Positions 36,691-45,446 of a stretch of 64,000 nucleotides of DNA are shown here, in pieces; position 1 is the first letter of the stretch; every line of letters starts with the position of its first letter. The position numbers and the translations under genes are program-made. The notes under the pieces were generated by a model that saw only the letters and a program-made list of their open reading frames with translations, made no database searches and was not told the origin of the DNA. This stretch comes from Vreelandella profundi (lineage in GTDB: Bacteria > Pseudomonadota > Gammaproteobacteria > Pseudomonadales > Halomonadaceae): NCBI RefSeq assembly GCF_019722725.1, contig NZ_CP077941.1, positions 3,410,001-3,474,000 of the forward strand, given 5' to 3'.

Positions 36691-38223
36691 ATGGATGTGG
36701 TCGATAAAGATAAAGAATATACGCTTTTTGCTGGGCGCTCCTCACCAATAGTCGATTGCGTTGTAGCGCTCGCCGCTGGGGTAATGACCACCTTGAGTGC
36801 CGCCCCCTTTTCCCTATGGTGGCTTGGCCCAGTGGCCGTGGCACTGGTCTATTGGAAGATACAGTCGCTAACGCCCGCCATGGCCACCCTGCGTGGGTGG
36901 TGCTATGGGGTAGGCCTGTTCGGTTCTGGCACATCATGGGTCTTCGTTGCTATTCACGATTTCAGTGGCACCGGGGCCTTGGTGGCGATGCTCCTCACCA
37001 CTCTTTTTGTCAGCGCCCTGGCGCTCTTCTTTGCAATCCCCTTTGGGCTCTATCGGCGCATCACGGGGCCACGGTTAGCCTGTCTTAGCTTTGCCGGTAT
37101 GTGGGTGGTGAGCGAATGGCTACGCACCTGGTTGCTCACCGGCTTTCCCTGGTTATTGCTGGGCACCTCTCAGGTAGATTCTCCACTAGCCCCATGGGCG
37201 CCCGTTGGTGGTGTGTACTTGCTGTCACTCATGACCGCGCTGACAGGTACGTTAGGGGTAGAGGTACTGCGTCGCCGCTGGGGTTTCCTTGTCCCAATGG
37301 CCGCCTTGTGGATCGTTCCATTCCTATTGCCCGCCCAATGGACAACCCCGGCTGGCAAGCCCATCCGGGTGGCATTGCTGCAAGGGAATCTTGACCAGCG
37401 CATTAAGTGGACTGCCCAAGGGCAGCGCGAGGCGATCAGTATCTACACGGCGATGACACGGGAGCAAGCAAGGGATATCGATCTCATCGTTTGGCCCGAG
37501 GCAGCCCTTCCCATGCTTGAGCAGGAAGCACAGCAAATACTTGAGCAAGTAGCGTCCGACCTGGGGCCTGACACCGCCTTGTTGACCGGCATTTTGCAAC
37601 GCGACAGTGAAGGGCGCTCTTATAACAGCGTCATAGGGCTAAATGATGTGCAGGGCGAATACCAGAAGGCGCACTTGGTGCCCTTTGGCGAGTATTTGCC
37701 ATTCCAAAGTCTCCTCGCTGGCACCCTTGCTTTTTTCGACTTGCCAGTACCTCGCCTGACCCCAGGGACAGGCGAACAGGCTCCGTTACACGTGGCTGGA
37801 GCCACCATTGGCAATGCCATTTGTTACGAAATCATTTTTGCCGACCATGTCGCCCAACAGGCGCGTAATGCCGAGCTGCTATTAACGGTTTCCAACGATA
37901 CGTGGTTTGGGCGCTCCATTGGCCCACACCAACATCTTCAAATGGCGCGTCTACGTGCCTTAGAAAATGGTCGTCACCTACTTCGAGCTACCAGTAATGG
38001 CGTGACGGCCATCATCGATTCACAAGGCCACGTCACAGCCCGTGCCCCACAGTTTGAACCGGCCAGTTTAACTGGCGAGGTGACCCCGATGCAGGGCCTA
38101 ACTCCTTTCACACGCACCGGTAGTGGCCCCGCTTGGATACTCGCTGCGGTGCTGACACTGCTCGGGTTACAACTGAACTTATCTCGATCAAAAAACGACG
38201 CATTAGATGAAAAAGGAACCTAG
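36691..38223 (+). CDS. lnt: Apolipoprotein N-acyltransferase (Lnt), cargo copy
   Basis: About 510 residues. N-terminal membrane domain with seven or so helices (with SAAPFSLWWLG), then a nitrilase-like periplasmic domain bearing the catalytic triad: Glu in WPEAALP, Lys in YQKAHLVPFGEYLPF, Cys in AICYEIIF. It adds the third acyl chain to lipoproteins already processed by LspA. The ATG at 36691, 5 bp after lspA, is preferred; GTG 36655 is an alternative within lspA. A second Lnt on an accessory element next to lspA is unusual and suggests a dedicated lipoprotein maturation pair. Confidence 0.92.
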   Translation: MDVVDKDKEYTLFAGRSSPIVDCVVALAAGVMTTLSAAPFSLWWLGPVAVALVYWKIQSLTPAMATLRGWCYGVGLFGSGTSWVFVAIHDFSGTGALVAMLLTTLFVSALALFFAIPFGLYRRITGPRLACLSFAGMWVVSEWLRTWLLTGFPWLLLGTSQVDSPLAPWAPVGGVYLLSLMTALTGTLGVEVLRRRWGFLVPMAALWIVPFLLPAQWTTPAGKPIRVALLQGNLDQRIKWTAQGQREAISIYTAMTREQARDIDLIVWPEAALPMLEQEAQQILEQVASDLGPDTALLTGILQRDSEGRSYNSVIGLNDVQGEYQKAHLVPFGEYLPFQSLLAGTLAFFDLPVPRLTPGTGEQAPLHVAGATIGNAICYEIIFADHVAQQARNAELLLTVSNDTWFGRSIGPHQHLQMARLRALENGRHLLRATSNGVTAIIDSQGHVTARAPQFEPASLTGEVTPMQGLTPFTRTGSGPAWILAAVLTLLGLQLNLSRSKNDALDEKGT

Positions 38224-38225
38224 CG

Positions 38226-39320
38226 ATGCTCTTGGCAAAGAACGCAGCAATACTTAAGAGATTCCTCCCATGGCCAATGCAGATCGGCTTCATCGTGAGT
38301 GTGATGGTTTCGTTTCTGGCATGGCTCCCTGTCGCCATGGCGGCACAACCTTCCACTGCCCAGGAGACGGAATGGCCCAAAGGGCATTACCCGCTACCAG
38401 AGGAAGGTAATATTATCGGAGAGGCTGACACCTTTATCGTAAAGGATTACGACGATACCTTGATAGATATTGCCAGGCGTCACAACCTTGGCTATTTGGA
38501 GATGATCCGTGCAAACCCAGAGGTTAGCATCTGGGTTCCAGGGGTGGGCACGGAAGTGACTATTCCGGGACGTTTTATTCTGCCGAATGTGGAGCGTACT
38601 GGGATCGTCATCAATATCGCCGAGCTGCGGCTTTACTACTACCCAGATGTCAAAAACGGTGAGACACCGCGTGTTGAGACCTATCCTATTGGCATTGGTC
38701 GCGAAGGGTTTGATACTCCTCTAGGCGTGACCGAGACCACCATGAACATTAAAAACCCCGCGTGGTACCCGCCTGAGTCGGTAAAACGCGAAGCGGAAGC
38801 ACGCGGTGAAACCGCGCCCAGCGTTGTGCCACCCGGCCCCGATAACCCGCTAGGAGACCATGCCATCATCCTAGGCTTCGATGGCTATTTGATTCACGGC
38901 ACCAACCAGCCCGATGGCATTGGCATGCGCGCAAGCCGAGGTTGTATCCGCATGTTACCCAAAGACATCGAATCTATATTTGACCGCATTCCACCCGGCA
39001 CCCAAGTCAACATCATCAATCAGCCGATCAAGATAGGTTGGGAAGGCGGTCAGCCGCTGATTCAAGCCTTTCCGCCGCTTGGAGAAGAAGAGCACAGTAT
39101 GACCGCACTCACAGAGACCATGACACGCCTTAACCAATACAATGTCGATAACGTAAACCTCGATTACGAGCAGCTCAGCGATGTCCTGTCACTCTCTAAC
39201 GGGCTTATAACCCCACTACATCCAAAGCAGGAACAGGAGCCACAGCGCCACAGCCCAGAAGAGAAGGCTATCAAGGGCATTTATGAAGACCTGGTTTTGA
39301 CGTCATCTCAACGGTCATGA
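38226..39320 (+). CDS. L,D-transpeptidase (YkuD family) with N-terminal LysM-like domain
   Basis: 364-residue exported protein: signal peptide (LAWLPVAMAA), LysM-like segment (FIVKDYDDTLIDIARRHNLG, then IPGRFILP), then the ErfK/YcfS-type catalytic domain with YPIGIGREG, IHGTN and the nucleophile motif SRGCIRM. It makes 3-3 peptidoglycan cross-links or attaches Braun lipoprotein to peptidoglycan. The link with lspA and lnt is interesting because Braun lipoprotein is a substrate of all three activities in enteric bacteria. It starts 3 bp after the lnt stop with AAAGGAACC as ribosome-binding site. Last gene of the ATPase operon. Confidence 0.92.
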   Translation: MLLAKNAAILKRFLPWPMQIGFIVSVMVSFLAWLPVAMAAQPSTAQETEWPKGHYPLPEEGNIIGEADTFIVKDYDDTLIDIARRHNLGYLEMIRANPEVSIWVPGVGTEVTIPGRFILPNVERTGIVINIAELRLYYYPDVKNGETPRVETYPIGIGREGFDTPLGVTETTMNIKNPAWYPPESVKREAEARGETAPSVVPPGPDNPLGDHAIILGFDGYLIHGTNQPDGIGMRASRGCIRMLPKDIESIFDRIPPGTQVNIINQPIKIGWEGGQPLIQAFPPLGEEEHSMTALTETMTRLNQYNVDNVNLDYEQLSDVLSLSNGLITPLHPKQEQEPQRHSPEEKAIKGIYEDLVLTSSQRS

Positions 39321-39370
39321 CACGCCTTTTGGCACCCCGTTGAGCCCTGGCATATAGGTAGAGAGCCATA

Positions 39371-39391
39371 GCCCCGTCCAAACGGCGGGGC
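39371..39391. terminator. weak hairpin between the L,D-transpeptidase and tniE
   Basis: GCCCCG and CGGGGC arms around a 9-base loop in the 126-bp gap between convergent operons. No T tract. Confidence 0.3.
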
Positions 39392-39446
39392 GACATTCGC
39401 CTACAGAGTCGCGGGGCCCTCCAAGTGACTGCGCGCTATCAGTGTC

Positions 39447-40916
39447 TTAGCACTCAATATCCAGAGGCAGCCAGTAGGTAACGCCACCCACTACCACCTG
39501 TATCCCGTCTGTCGTCCGCTCTACGGTCTGTTGTCGAAGCATTTTCTGCGTTAATTTTGTGTCATGGAAATACTCCATGGCAGCAACGATCCATGCCTCC
39601 CTCCAGGCCTCTCCTTGATCAGCACACCGGGCCATCGTCATCAGGGTGCGGGCTAGTGTTTCTTTTCGCCGCTTTCTTGCCCGTTTTACATCCACCCGAG
39701 GAGCCAACGTGGTGGCATGTTGGCGATTTAAGAAATTAGTAAACCCCGTGACCGAGGCTGCTTGTCCGGGCACCGCCTGCAAATAGTTGTCCACATCGCC
39801 CTGTTGAGGCAGTCGCTGCCCCTCCCGGTCAGTAGCGAGTAGCAATGCGGCTGCCGCTCTTAGTGCAAGTCGTGCGGAGGTGTGGGACGTTTTGCCCGCC
39901 TCTATACGGGTTTCCAATTGCTGCCAATAAGCATGCAGCGCTTTTTCTGATAAAGAAGCGGACGGCATAGACCTGAGACACGCTTTGATACGTCGTTTCT
40001 CTGAGTCGATCTTCTTTGCTTGGTGATCCGGCTCTACCCCTTGCTCTTCATGCAGCCATCGCATAGGAAGTCTTACACGCCGCAACCCCTCCGCACCGAA
40101 GTGATGAAGCAGCTCCGAATAGCTCGGTATCCGTGACCATGCCTGGTCGATCTCAAGGAAGAACGAGAAGAAATGATTGATCTTGAGGGCAGCCTTATGC
40201 GGCCCTGTGGTACGAATCAGCCATTCACCAAATTCCCCAAAGGCCTCACGTAACGCTTTGGTGGTGATACCGGCTTGGCCAATGATGATCCGCTTACGAC
40301 ATGTGCGCGTCCAATAGCAGGGCTCACAGGCATCGCCTCGACCCGCTGGCATGGGATTACCACACAATGGACAGGCAATTTCCCCTTGCTCATTACAGGC
40401 TTTGCACAATGCGTCACCGCTGGATGTCATGACCAATAAGCGATGTCGACGACACGCAGAACAGGTACCGTGATCAGCCGTCGCACAGCGTGGACATAAG
40501 CGATGAGCATGCCCCATACGCGTCACTCGGGTAAGACGTTGAGAGGATTCCCCACACACCTCGCAGGGCTCAGGCTCTTTGAAATAGGGAGCGCAAGCGA
40601 TACAGACAGGGCCGTAGGGAGTGACCTTGCCGATGTTGTAGTCTGATCTAGCTTTTCCACATCGCGCACACGGTTTGTCAACGTCACACTGGCGACAGAC
40701 GGCGTCTGGGTCATTCGTTGGCAGACGGGCTAACTCACCACATCGTGGGCACATCTGCCGCTTAAACACACGAGCATAGCAAGTTGAGCAGTAACCATGC
40801 CCCTTATGGCGTCGCCACAATTTGGAGACTTCTCGACCACACTCATCGCAGTCGACCGTTTTGTGTTGCTTCAAGAGGTTGGCTCCGCTTTCATTCTCCG
40901 TTTTAAGCGCGCCCAT
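39447..40916 (-). CDS. tniE: TniE-like zinc-ribbon transposition protein
   Basis: 489-residue protein with an unusually dense array of Cys pairs: about ten CxxC knuckles in residues about 20-225 (for example CDECG, CSTC, CPRCG, CRQC, CARCG, CEVCG, CSAC, CPLCG, CEPC). The remaining helical half (residues about 330-430) loosely resembles core-binding domains of tyrosine recombinases, without a visible catalytic Arg-His-Arg-Tyr set. It is the fifth gene of the tns operon, corresponding in position to tniE of Tn6022. The ATG at 40916 has a GAGAG ribosome-binding site, inside the end of tniQ; the longer frame to 41075 is overlap. Role is presumed target recognition or accessory factor. Confidence 0.72.
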   Translation of the reverse strand: MGALKTENESGANLLKQHKTVDCDECGREVSKLWRRHKGHGYCSTCYARVFKRQMCPRCGELARLPTNDPDAVCRQCDVDKPCARCGKARSDYNIGKVTPYGPVCIACAPYFKEPEPCEVCGESSQRLTRVTRMGHAHRLCPRCATADHGTCSACRRHRLLVMTSSGDALCKACNEQGEIACPLCGNPMPAGRGDACEPCYWTRTCRKRIIIGQAGITTKALREAFGEFGEWLIRTTGPHKAALKINHFFSFFLEIDQAWSRIPSYSELLHHFGAEGLRRVRLPMRWLHEEQGVEPDHQAKKIDSEKRRIKACLRSMPSASLSEKALHAYWQQLETRIEAGKTSHTSARLALRAAAALLLATDREGQRLPQQGDVDNYLQAVPGQAASVTGFTNFLNRQHATTLAPRVDVKRARKRRKETLARTLMTMARCADQGEAWREAWIVAAMEYFHDTKLTQKMLRQQTVERTTDGIQVVVGGVTYWLPLDIEC

Positions 40917-41959
40917 GAGGCTCTCACTGCGCGTTCCGACATGGGGCGATGAGCCGGTAGAGCACGGCAGCGATGCGGCCCATGGGGGTGATGAGATAAC
41001 CGTGATAGCAGCGGCAACAACACAACGGGGGGTGACTTTCGGGGATCGTGAAGCGCGCTCGTTTTGACATTGCACGTGACCAGAGCACTGAACGTTTCTT
41101 CAACGCCTATACTGAGCAAACGCTCCACCGCCGCTAATAAAGCACAACGCTCGTTGACAGGCAGCAGCTCAAACGCCAACCCAGACACAGGCATTTGGCT
41201 ATCCGTCATCGAAATGCCCAATGTTAGAAGCGCATCTGCGAGGGGTGACGCAGGCCGCCGACTTGCACGCCGAACAACGCCAACAAAGAAGGTCACCATA
41301 GAAAACCAATCGGCGGGTGCGATAGGGGCCTCCCTAAACGTCACGTTGCTTCTTGTTAAAGCACGATCAGCCATCACTTGGAAACTGAACGCTTCTGGTA
41401 AAGGCGACGTGCATACCGCCTTTCTAAAATCGTTATAACACCGGCTGCACTGAGCTAAATGTTGATCTTCTGCTGACAGGCGATGAGGCTCTATAGGGGC
41501 CTTGCATACCGGGCACTCATCTATCAGTTGCACCCCATGAAAGCGGCACCCAGTGTGCCAAGCGAATCGCCAGTGTCGGCGCAAGTAGGGGGCTGAGTCC
41601 TCTGCCAAACACAATGCACAAATCTGTTGTCCTCCATGGCGAGTTCGATTTCGGCTGCCGAGTGCCAACAACCAGGGCCAAGTCCGCGTTTCCAGTAATG
41701 AGTAACCGGCCACTTTCTCACAATCGTCCCGCATCCCAGCTTTCTGAAACTCAGCGGACGATATCCCCGATGCATTGACTAATGGGCGCATTCTTACGAG
41801 GGGAATTTCCCTATCAATATCCCTTGTCCATATACGCCATGTTGGCCAGATAGCCCCAGTGAGCGACAAGGGATCACACCCCTGTCTCAACGCCGCCCGT
41901 ACCAGCCATGAAGAAAGCGACTCTTCAGGCAACAGAGGCACACTCAGCGCCCAGGGCAT
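40871..41959 (-). CDS. tniQ: TniQ/TnsD-family target-selection protein
   Basis: 362-residue protein with the TniQ domain: PEESLSSWLVRAALRQG at the N-terminus, a zinc-finger region with CALCLAEDSAPYLRRHWRFAW, HTGCRFHG and CPVC..CSRC pairs. TniQ/TnsD proteins bind the attachment site and recruit TnsC. Given the insertion position in comM, this protein is the best candidate to recognise comM DNA. The ATG overlaps the tnsC stop by one base. Confidence 0.88.
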   Translation of the reverse strand: MPWALSVPLLPEESLSSWLVRAALRQGCDPLSLTGAIWPTWRIWTRDIDREIPLVRMRPLVNASGISSAEFQKAGMRDDCEKVAGYSLLETRTWPWLLALGSRNRTRHGGQQICALCLAEDSAPYLRRHWRFAWHTGCRFHGVQLIDECPVCKAPIEPHRLSAEDQHLAQCSRCYNDFRKAVCTSPLPEAFSFQVMADRALTRSNVTFREAPIAPADWFSMVTFFVGVVRRASRRPASPLADALLTLGISMTDSQMPVSGLAFELLPVNERCALLAAVERLLSIGVEETFSALVTCNVKTSALHDPRKSPPVVLLPLLSRLSHHPHGPHRCRALPAHRPMSERAVRASWARLKRRMKAEPTS

Positions 41960-42843
41960 TACAGCATCACTTCCCTAATGCCACGGGTAGGTCGCACCCA
42001 TGATTTACTCTGAATAATTTTCTCATCGATGCGCTCAGCCCCGGACAAAATAGCGGCATTGGCACACTCAATCAGCAGCCGGTGCAGGTCGCCAAAATTG
42101 CCGCCAGAGATCGCGTGGAGCTGGGTCGCCAATTGGGGCTCATGCAGTTGGGAAGGATGTTTGAGCGGTAATATCTTCTCAAAGCCAGCGAGCAGCTTCT
42201 GAAACTCCTGATTGAGCTCCCACTTTGGTAACGCGACCACATCAAAGCGACTCGCATGCTGTGGGTCTGAATGCAGCACACGCACAGCGTCTTGCGTCCC
42301 CACACCAACGATGGGAATCATTAGCTCATTGCATAAAAGCTTAATGGCATTCATCGTTTCGCGCTGCTTAACAGCACCACCGGTTAACAGAGAGTGAAAC
42401 TCATCGATGATCAACAAGCGGGTATGGCAAGCACGCAGTTGATGAATCACCTGGTAGCGCAGCTTGGGAACAGGATCTGTAGGCCGGTAGGGAGCCCAGA
42501 AACTCTCTAGCACTGCGATATACAGACTTTTCTCATCGGCACTCGGGGGAGCCTGAGTGACAACAACAGGCTTCACGGGCTCTACGTCTTCATTCACGTA
42601 GCCTTCACCGTACTGCTTACGAAACCGTTGAACGATGGTTGTCTTTCCGTTGTTGGAGTCACCCACGAGCAAGAGGTTAGGCATACGAGGACGACTGGGC
42701 TTCTCCATCAACCCACGCATGACCTCAATGACACGATTGGCCAATGGATAGCCCAACCAGCGCGGTTGATCCATAAACTCCATTCGCTCTTTAGCGGACA
42801 GCCCCAAGACGTGACGAAGATCAGGATGAAGGTGTGTGCTCAT
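41959..42843 (-). CDS. tnsC: TnsC/TniB AAA+ transposition regulator
   Basis: 294-residue AAA+ ATPase. Walker A GDSNNGKTT (residues 61-69), Walker B LLIIDEFHSLL, sensor region with GVGTQDAVRVL. At this length it is of the short TniB type rather than the 555-residue Tn7 TnsC. It links target choice (TniQ) to the transposase. The start overlaps the tnsB stop by 4 bp. Confidence 0.92.
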   Translation of the reverse strand: MSTHLHPDLRHVLGLSAKERMEFMDQPRWLGYPLANRVIEVMRGLMEKPSRPRMPNLLLVGDSNNGKTTIVQRFRKQYGEGYVNEDVEPVKPVVVTQAPPSADEKSLYIAVLESFWAPYRPTDPVPKLRYQVIHQLRACHTRLLIIDEFHSLLTGGAVKQRETMNAIKLLCNELMIPIVGVGTQDAVRVLHSDPQHASRFDVVALPKWELNQEFQKLLAGFEKILPLKHPSQLHEPQLATQLHAISGGNFGDLHRLLIECANAAILSGAERIDEKIIQSKSWVRPTRGIREVML

Positions 42844-44768
42844 GCTATGTCCCAGTTCACATCGATATCACCCGTTAAAAGACCGTCCCCTTGAGCGGGT
42901 GTCTCTTTAGGGGCAGCAGTTGAGGGCGCATGTAAAAGGGGATCTGCAGGCGTCACCTTCTTCTCATGCTCTTTACGTCGTTGTGCCTGACGGCGACTTC
43001 GCTTAGTACGTGCTTGCGACTCCTCCACATGGGTTCGCAGCTCACTAATAGCGCGTAGAATTTCAGTCTCATTGACCGAGTTTCTTCCTTCCTGCCGAAG
43101 GCGCGCTTTAGCTTGGGCATACTCCCAAACACTCATCGAGGGGAGGGCAAGATTGGCAAAGGGCACGCGAAAATAGTGCCCGAGCTCCGGGTCTTTGAAC
43201 CAAATGACACTAATGTCGCGAGGGTCGCGCCGGAAAACAAAGGTGCGTTTCTTGTCTGGCATGTCTGGATCTTTGGCATTGATCCAAGGTCTTAGCGCTT
43301 CATCGTAATAGTTTATGCCATCGATGGTCACACCAAAGGTCTGGATCGTACGCTGAAAGCTGGGCAAAAAATCGAGCAATACAGAGAGCCTGTCAGCAGG
43401 CCTCGGCGCTAATCCCACTCCCTGCACATCCGCATTGCCAAACACACCAATTTCCCACTTCTTCATCGGCGACATACCAATCCCAGAATGAAGGCGCTGG
43501 TGGTAAACCTTGCAGATCAACGTCACCAGCCACTCTTCAAACTCGCTTTTCGTCATGGCCGCGTGTTTCTCTGGATCGTACCCCTCTTTCTCTTTAATGG
43601 AGGAGAAAGTCGTCCCAGGCAGGTTATGAATTTCTTTGAGAAGAGACCCCAGCACCCGCTCAATGTGGCCACCGTAACGAGGCTGCTTAACAGGCCGAAA
43701 CTCAAGGTTGATCCCATAGGCTAGGCATGAGCGCCTAAACGTCTCAGAGCGAAAATCTGGGCCGTTATCGACATGAATCGTGGCGGGTGTGCCCCATACC
43801 GGCCACTCAGCCTCCACATTATGCAGTAGCAACCACTCATCTTTAGGAAGCATGGAGTGCGCCACACACATGCCGACAGATGTTTCAGAGGGCGGGTCAA
43901 ACGATAAGTAATACCCCGTGACCATGCGAGTACACACGTCCATGGCCAGCGTAATCCATGGACGGCCAATCGGTTTGCGATATACGTCATCGACCAAAAT
44001 AATATCGGCAGGCGTGTGGTCAATCTGCATGACGGCTAACGGATAGTCCGCATTGGGAAATTTTCCGGCCGCCGGCTGAAACTTATTAATCGCTTTTTCT
44101 CTAAAGCCATGCCCACGCAATCGGTCGCGCTCTGGGATGTCGCGCAGACGAGAACGAACGGTACCAGGGCTCGGCGGGTCGATGCGCCGCTCATGGCAGC
44201 GCCGCATGACTTCCTGTACCGCTTTTTGTGCGGACGGACGCTGCAGCGTCAAATACACCTCTTTGATGACTTCCTGAATCACCGCCTCGGCATGCGCGGG
44301 GATACGCGACTTTCCTTTCTTCCACCCTGGCTTTTGAGGAATTAATGCAAGCACCGAGCCCGTCGCTTTATACCGCTTCAACCAACGGTAGATCGTAGCC
44401 GTATCAACCCCCGTTTGTTTAGCACGCTCCTCCGCTGCATCCCGCCCCACCGTATGGCGATCCACCAAGGGCTTAATGATGGAAAAGCGATGCTCGGCCT
44501 CCCGCCAATCGGCATCCCCAATCTCGGACATATCCTGCTCAGGGGATACGGACCCGCTATTGAGAGGCGCTAGTTCTTTGATGCGAAGCGGGCAACTACG
44601 CCCGGACTCAACGGCAATGCCAATGACCGTCTCAAAATCGAGCACCTGGGAAATTCGGTAAACGGTGCCATCTTTCTGAACCTGCTCACCCACCATAATC
44701 TGCAAGTGTTGGCGTGTTTGGGCGACGCCGTTATTGGGTTCAGTTGCGCTGCCACGATGATTATTCAT
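42840..44768 (-). CDS. tnsB: TnsB/TniA DDE transposase
   Basis: 642-residue transposase of the Mu/Tn7 family. There is an N-terminal DNA-binding part with helix-turn-helix segments (TGVDTATIYRWLKRYKATGS), a retroviral-integrase-like core with catalytic Asp 250 (QIDHTPAD), Asp 334 (IHVDNGPDF) and Glu 370 (GGHIERVLG), and a C-terminal beta domain and basic tail (KRSRRQAQRRKEHEKK). It binds the GCGAC repeats at the element ends and joins 3' ends to target DNA. It overlaps tnsA by 8 bp. Confidence 0.95.
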   Translation of the reverse strand: MNNHRGSATEPNNGVAQTRQHLQIMVGEQVQKDGTVYRISQVLDFETVIGIAVESGRSCPLRIKELAPLNSGSVSPEQDMSEIGDADWREAEHRFSIIKPLVDRHTVGRDAAEERAKQTGVDTATIYRWLKRYKATGSVLALIPQKPGWKKGKSRIPAHAEAVIQEVIKEVYLTLQRPSAQKAVQEVMRRCHERRIDPPSPGTVRSRLRDIPERDRLRGHGFREKAINKFQPAAGKFPNADYPLAVMQIDHTPADIILVDDVYRKPIGRPWITLAMDVCTRMVTGYYLSFDPPSETSVGMCVAHSMLPKDEWLLLHNVEAEWPVWGTPATIHVDNGPDFRSETFRRSCLAYGINLEFRPVKQPRYGGHIERVLGSLLKEIHNLPGTTFSSIKEKEGYDPEKHAAMTKSEFEEWLVTLICKVYHQRLHSGIGMSPMKKWEIGVFGNADVQGVGLAPRPADRLSVLLDFLPSFQRTIQTFGVTIDGINYYDEALRPWINAKDPDMPDKKRTFVFRRDPRDISVIWFKDPELGHYFRVPFANLALPSMSVWEYAQAKARLRQEGRNSVNETEILRAISELRTHVEESQARTKRSRRQAQRRKEHEKKVTPADPLLHAPSTAAPKETPAQGDGLLTGDIDVNWDIA

Positions 44769-45441
44769 GATCGGGTACCCATACCTCCGATAGAGGACTG
44801 AAGGATTGGGCCATATCGCAATCTAACTGCCGAGTCGCCAGTAGATGCCATAAATGCGCAATCCCCTCTGCCCGGTAAATATCGCCCATAAAGTGCCGAG
44901 AAAGCAGGTAATCCAAGGTCGCCACCCCCATTTCCCTCACCGTGTTGAGGACTGCCTGGCTTTCGACAGAGGGAAACACCATCCGCTTGTAGCGCGCTAG
45001 GAAGGTAATGTTGTCCAAGGTCTTATCACGAATGCGGCTTTCATCATGAATGCGAAACGCCCAGCCCTCATTGTTGGCATGCCGTATCGCCGCCTTCCAT
45101 TTAGGCGACCATTCACGCCAATGTGCTTGCCACTTTTCCCGTGGTTTGACCTCCACCAGGAGAGGTTTTGGGTAATCCCTGTAATGACGGTTACCGAGAC
45201 GGTAATAAACCAAATAGTCAGGTGTGTAGGTGTAGCGCCTACCGGTCACGGGATGATGAAACGGGATCTCGCACGGCTGGGAAATCACACCAAGGACGCT
45301 CACATCAAAGTCAGCCTTGATGAGGAAATCACGTTCGAGCGTCGACTCGAACGCAATAGACTCCTCCCCGCGAAAGGCATAGTAGCCAGACACACTTCGT
45401 CGGGTAGGGCCGATTTTACGAACGGATGTAGGCAGTGGCAT
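44761..45441 (-). CDS. tnsA: TnsA endonuclease (5'-strand cleavage)
   Basis: 226-residue endonuclease of the TnsA family. Visible catalytic set: Glu in FESTLERDF (residues 31-39), Asp 75 in YTPDYLVYY and Lys 99 in LLVEVKPRE. With TnsB it makes cut-and-paste rather than replicative transposition. The ATG at 45441 is chosen; a TTG five codons upstream (45456) would lie inside a TnsB-type binding repeat. The start is within 6 bp of that repeat, which suggests TnsB represses its own operon. Confidence 0.9.
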   Translation of the reverse strand: MPLPTSVRKIGPTRRSVSGYYAFRGEESIAFESTLERDFLIKADFDVSVLGVISQPCEIPFHHPVTGRRYTYTPDYLVYYRLGNRHYRDYPKPLLVEVKPREKWQAHWREWSPKWKAAIRHANNEGWAFRIHDESRIRDKTLDNITFLARYKRMVFPSVESQAVLNTVREMGVATLDYLLSRHFMGDIYRAEGIAHLWHLLATRQLDCDMAQSFSPLSEVWVPDHE

Positions 45442-45446
45442 GGGTA

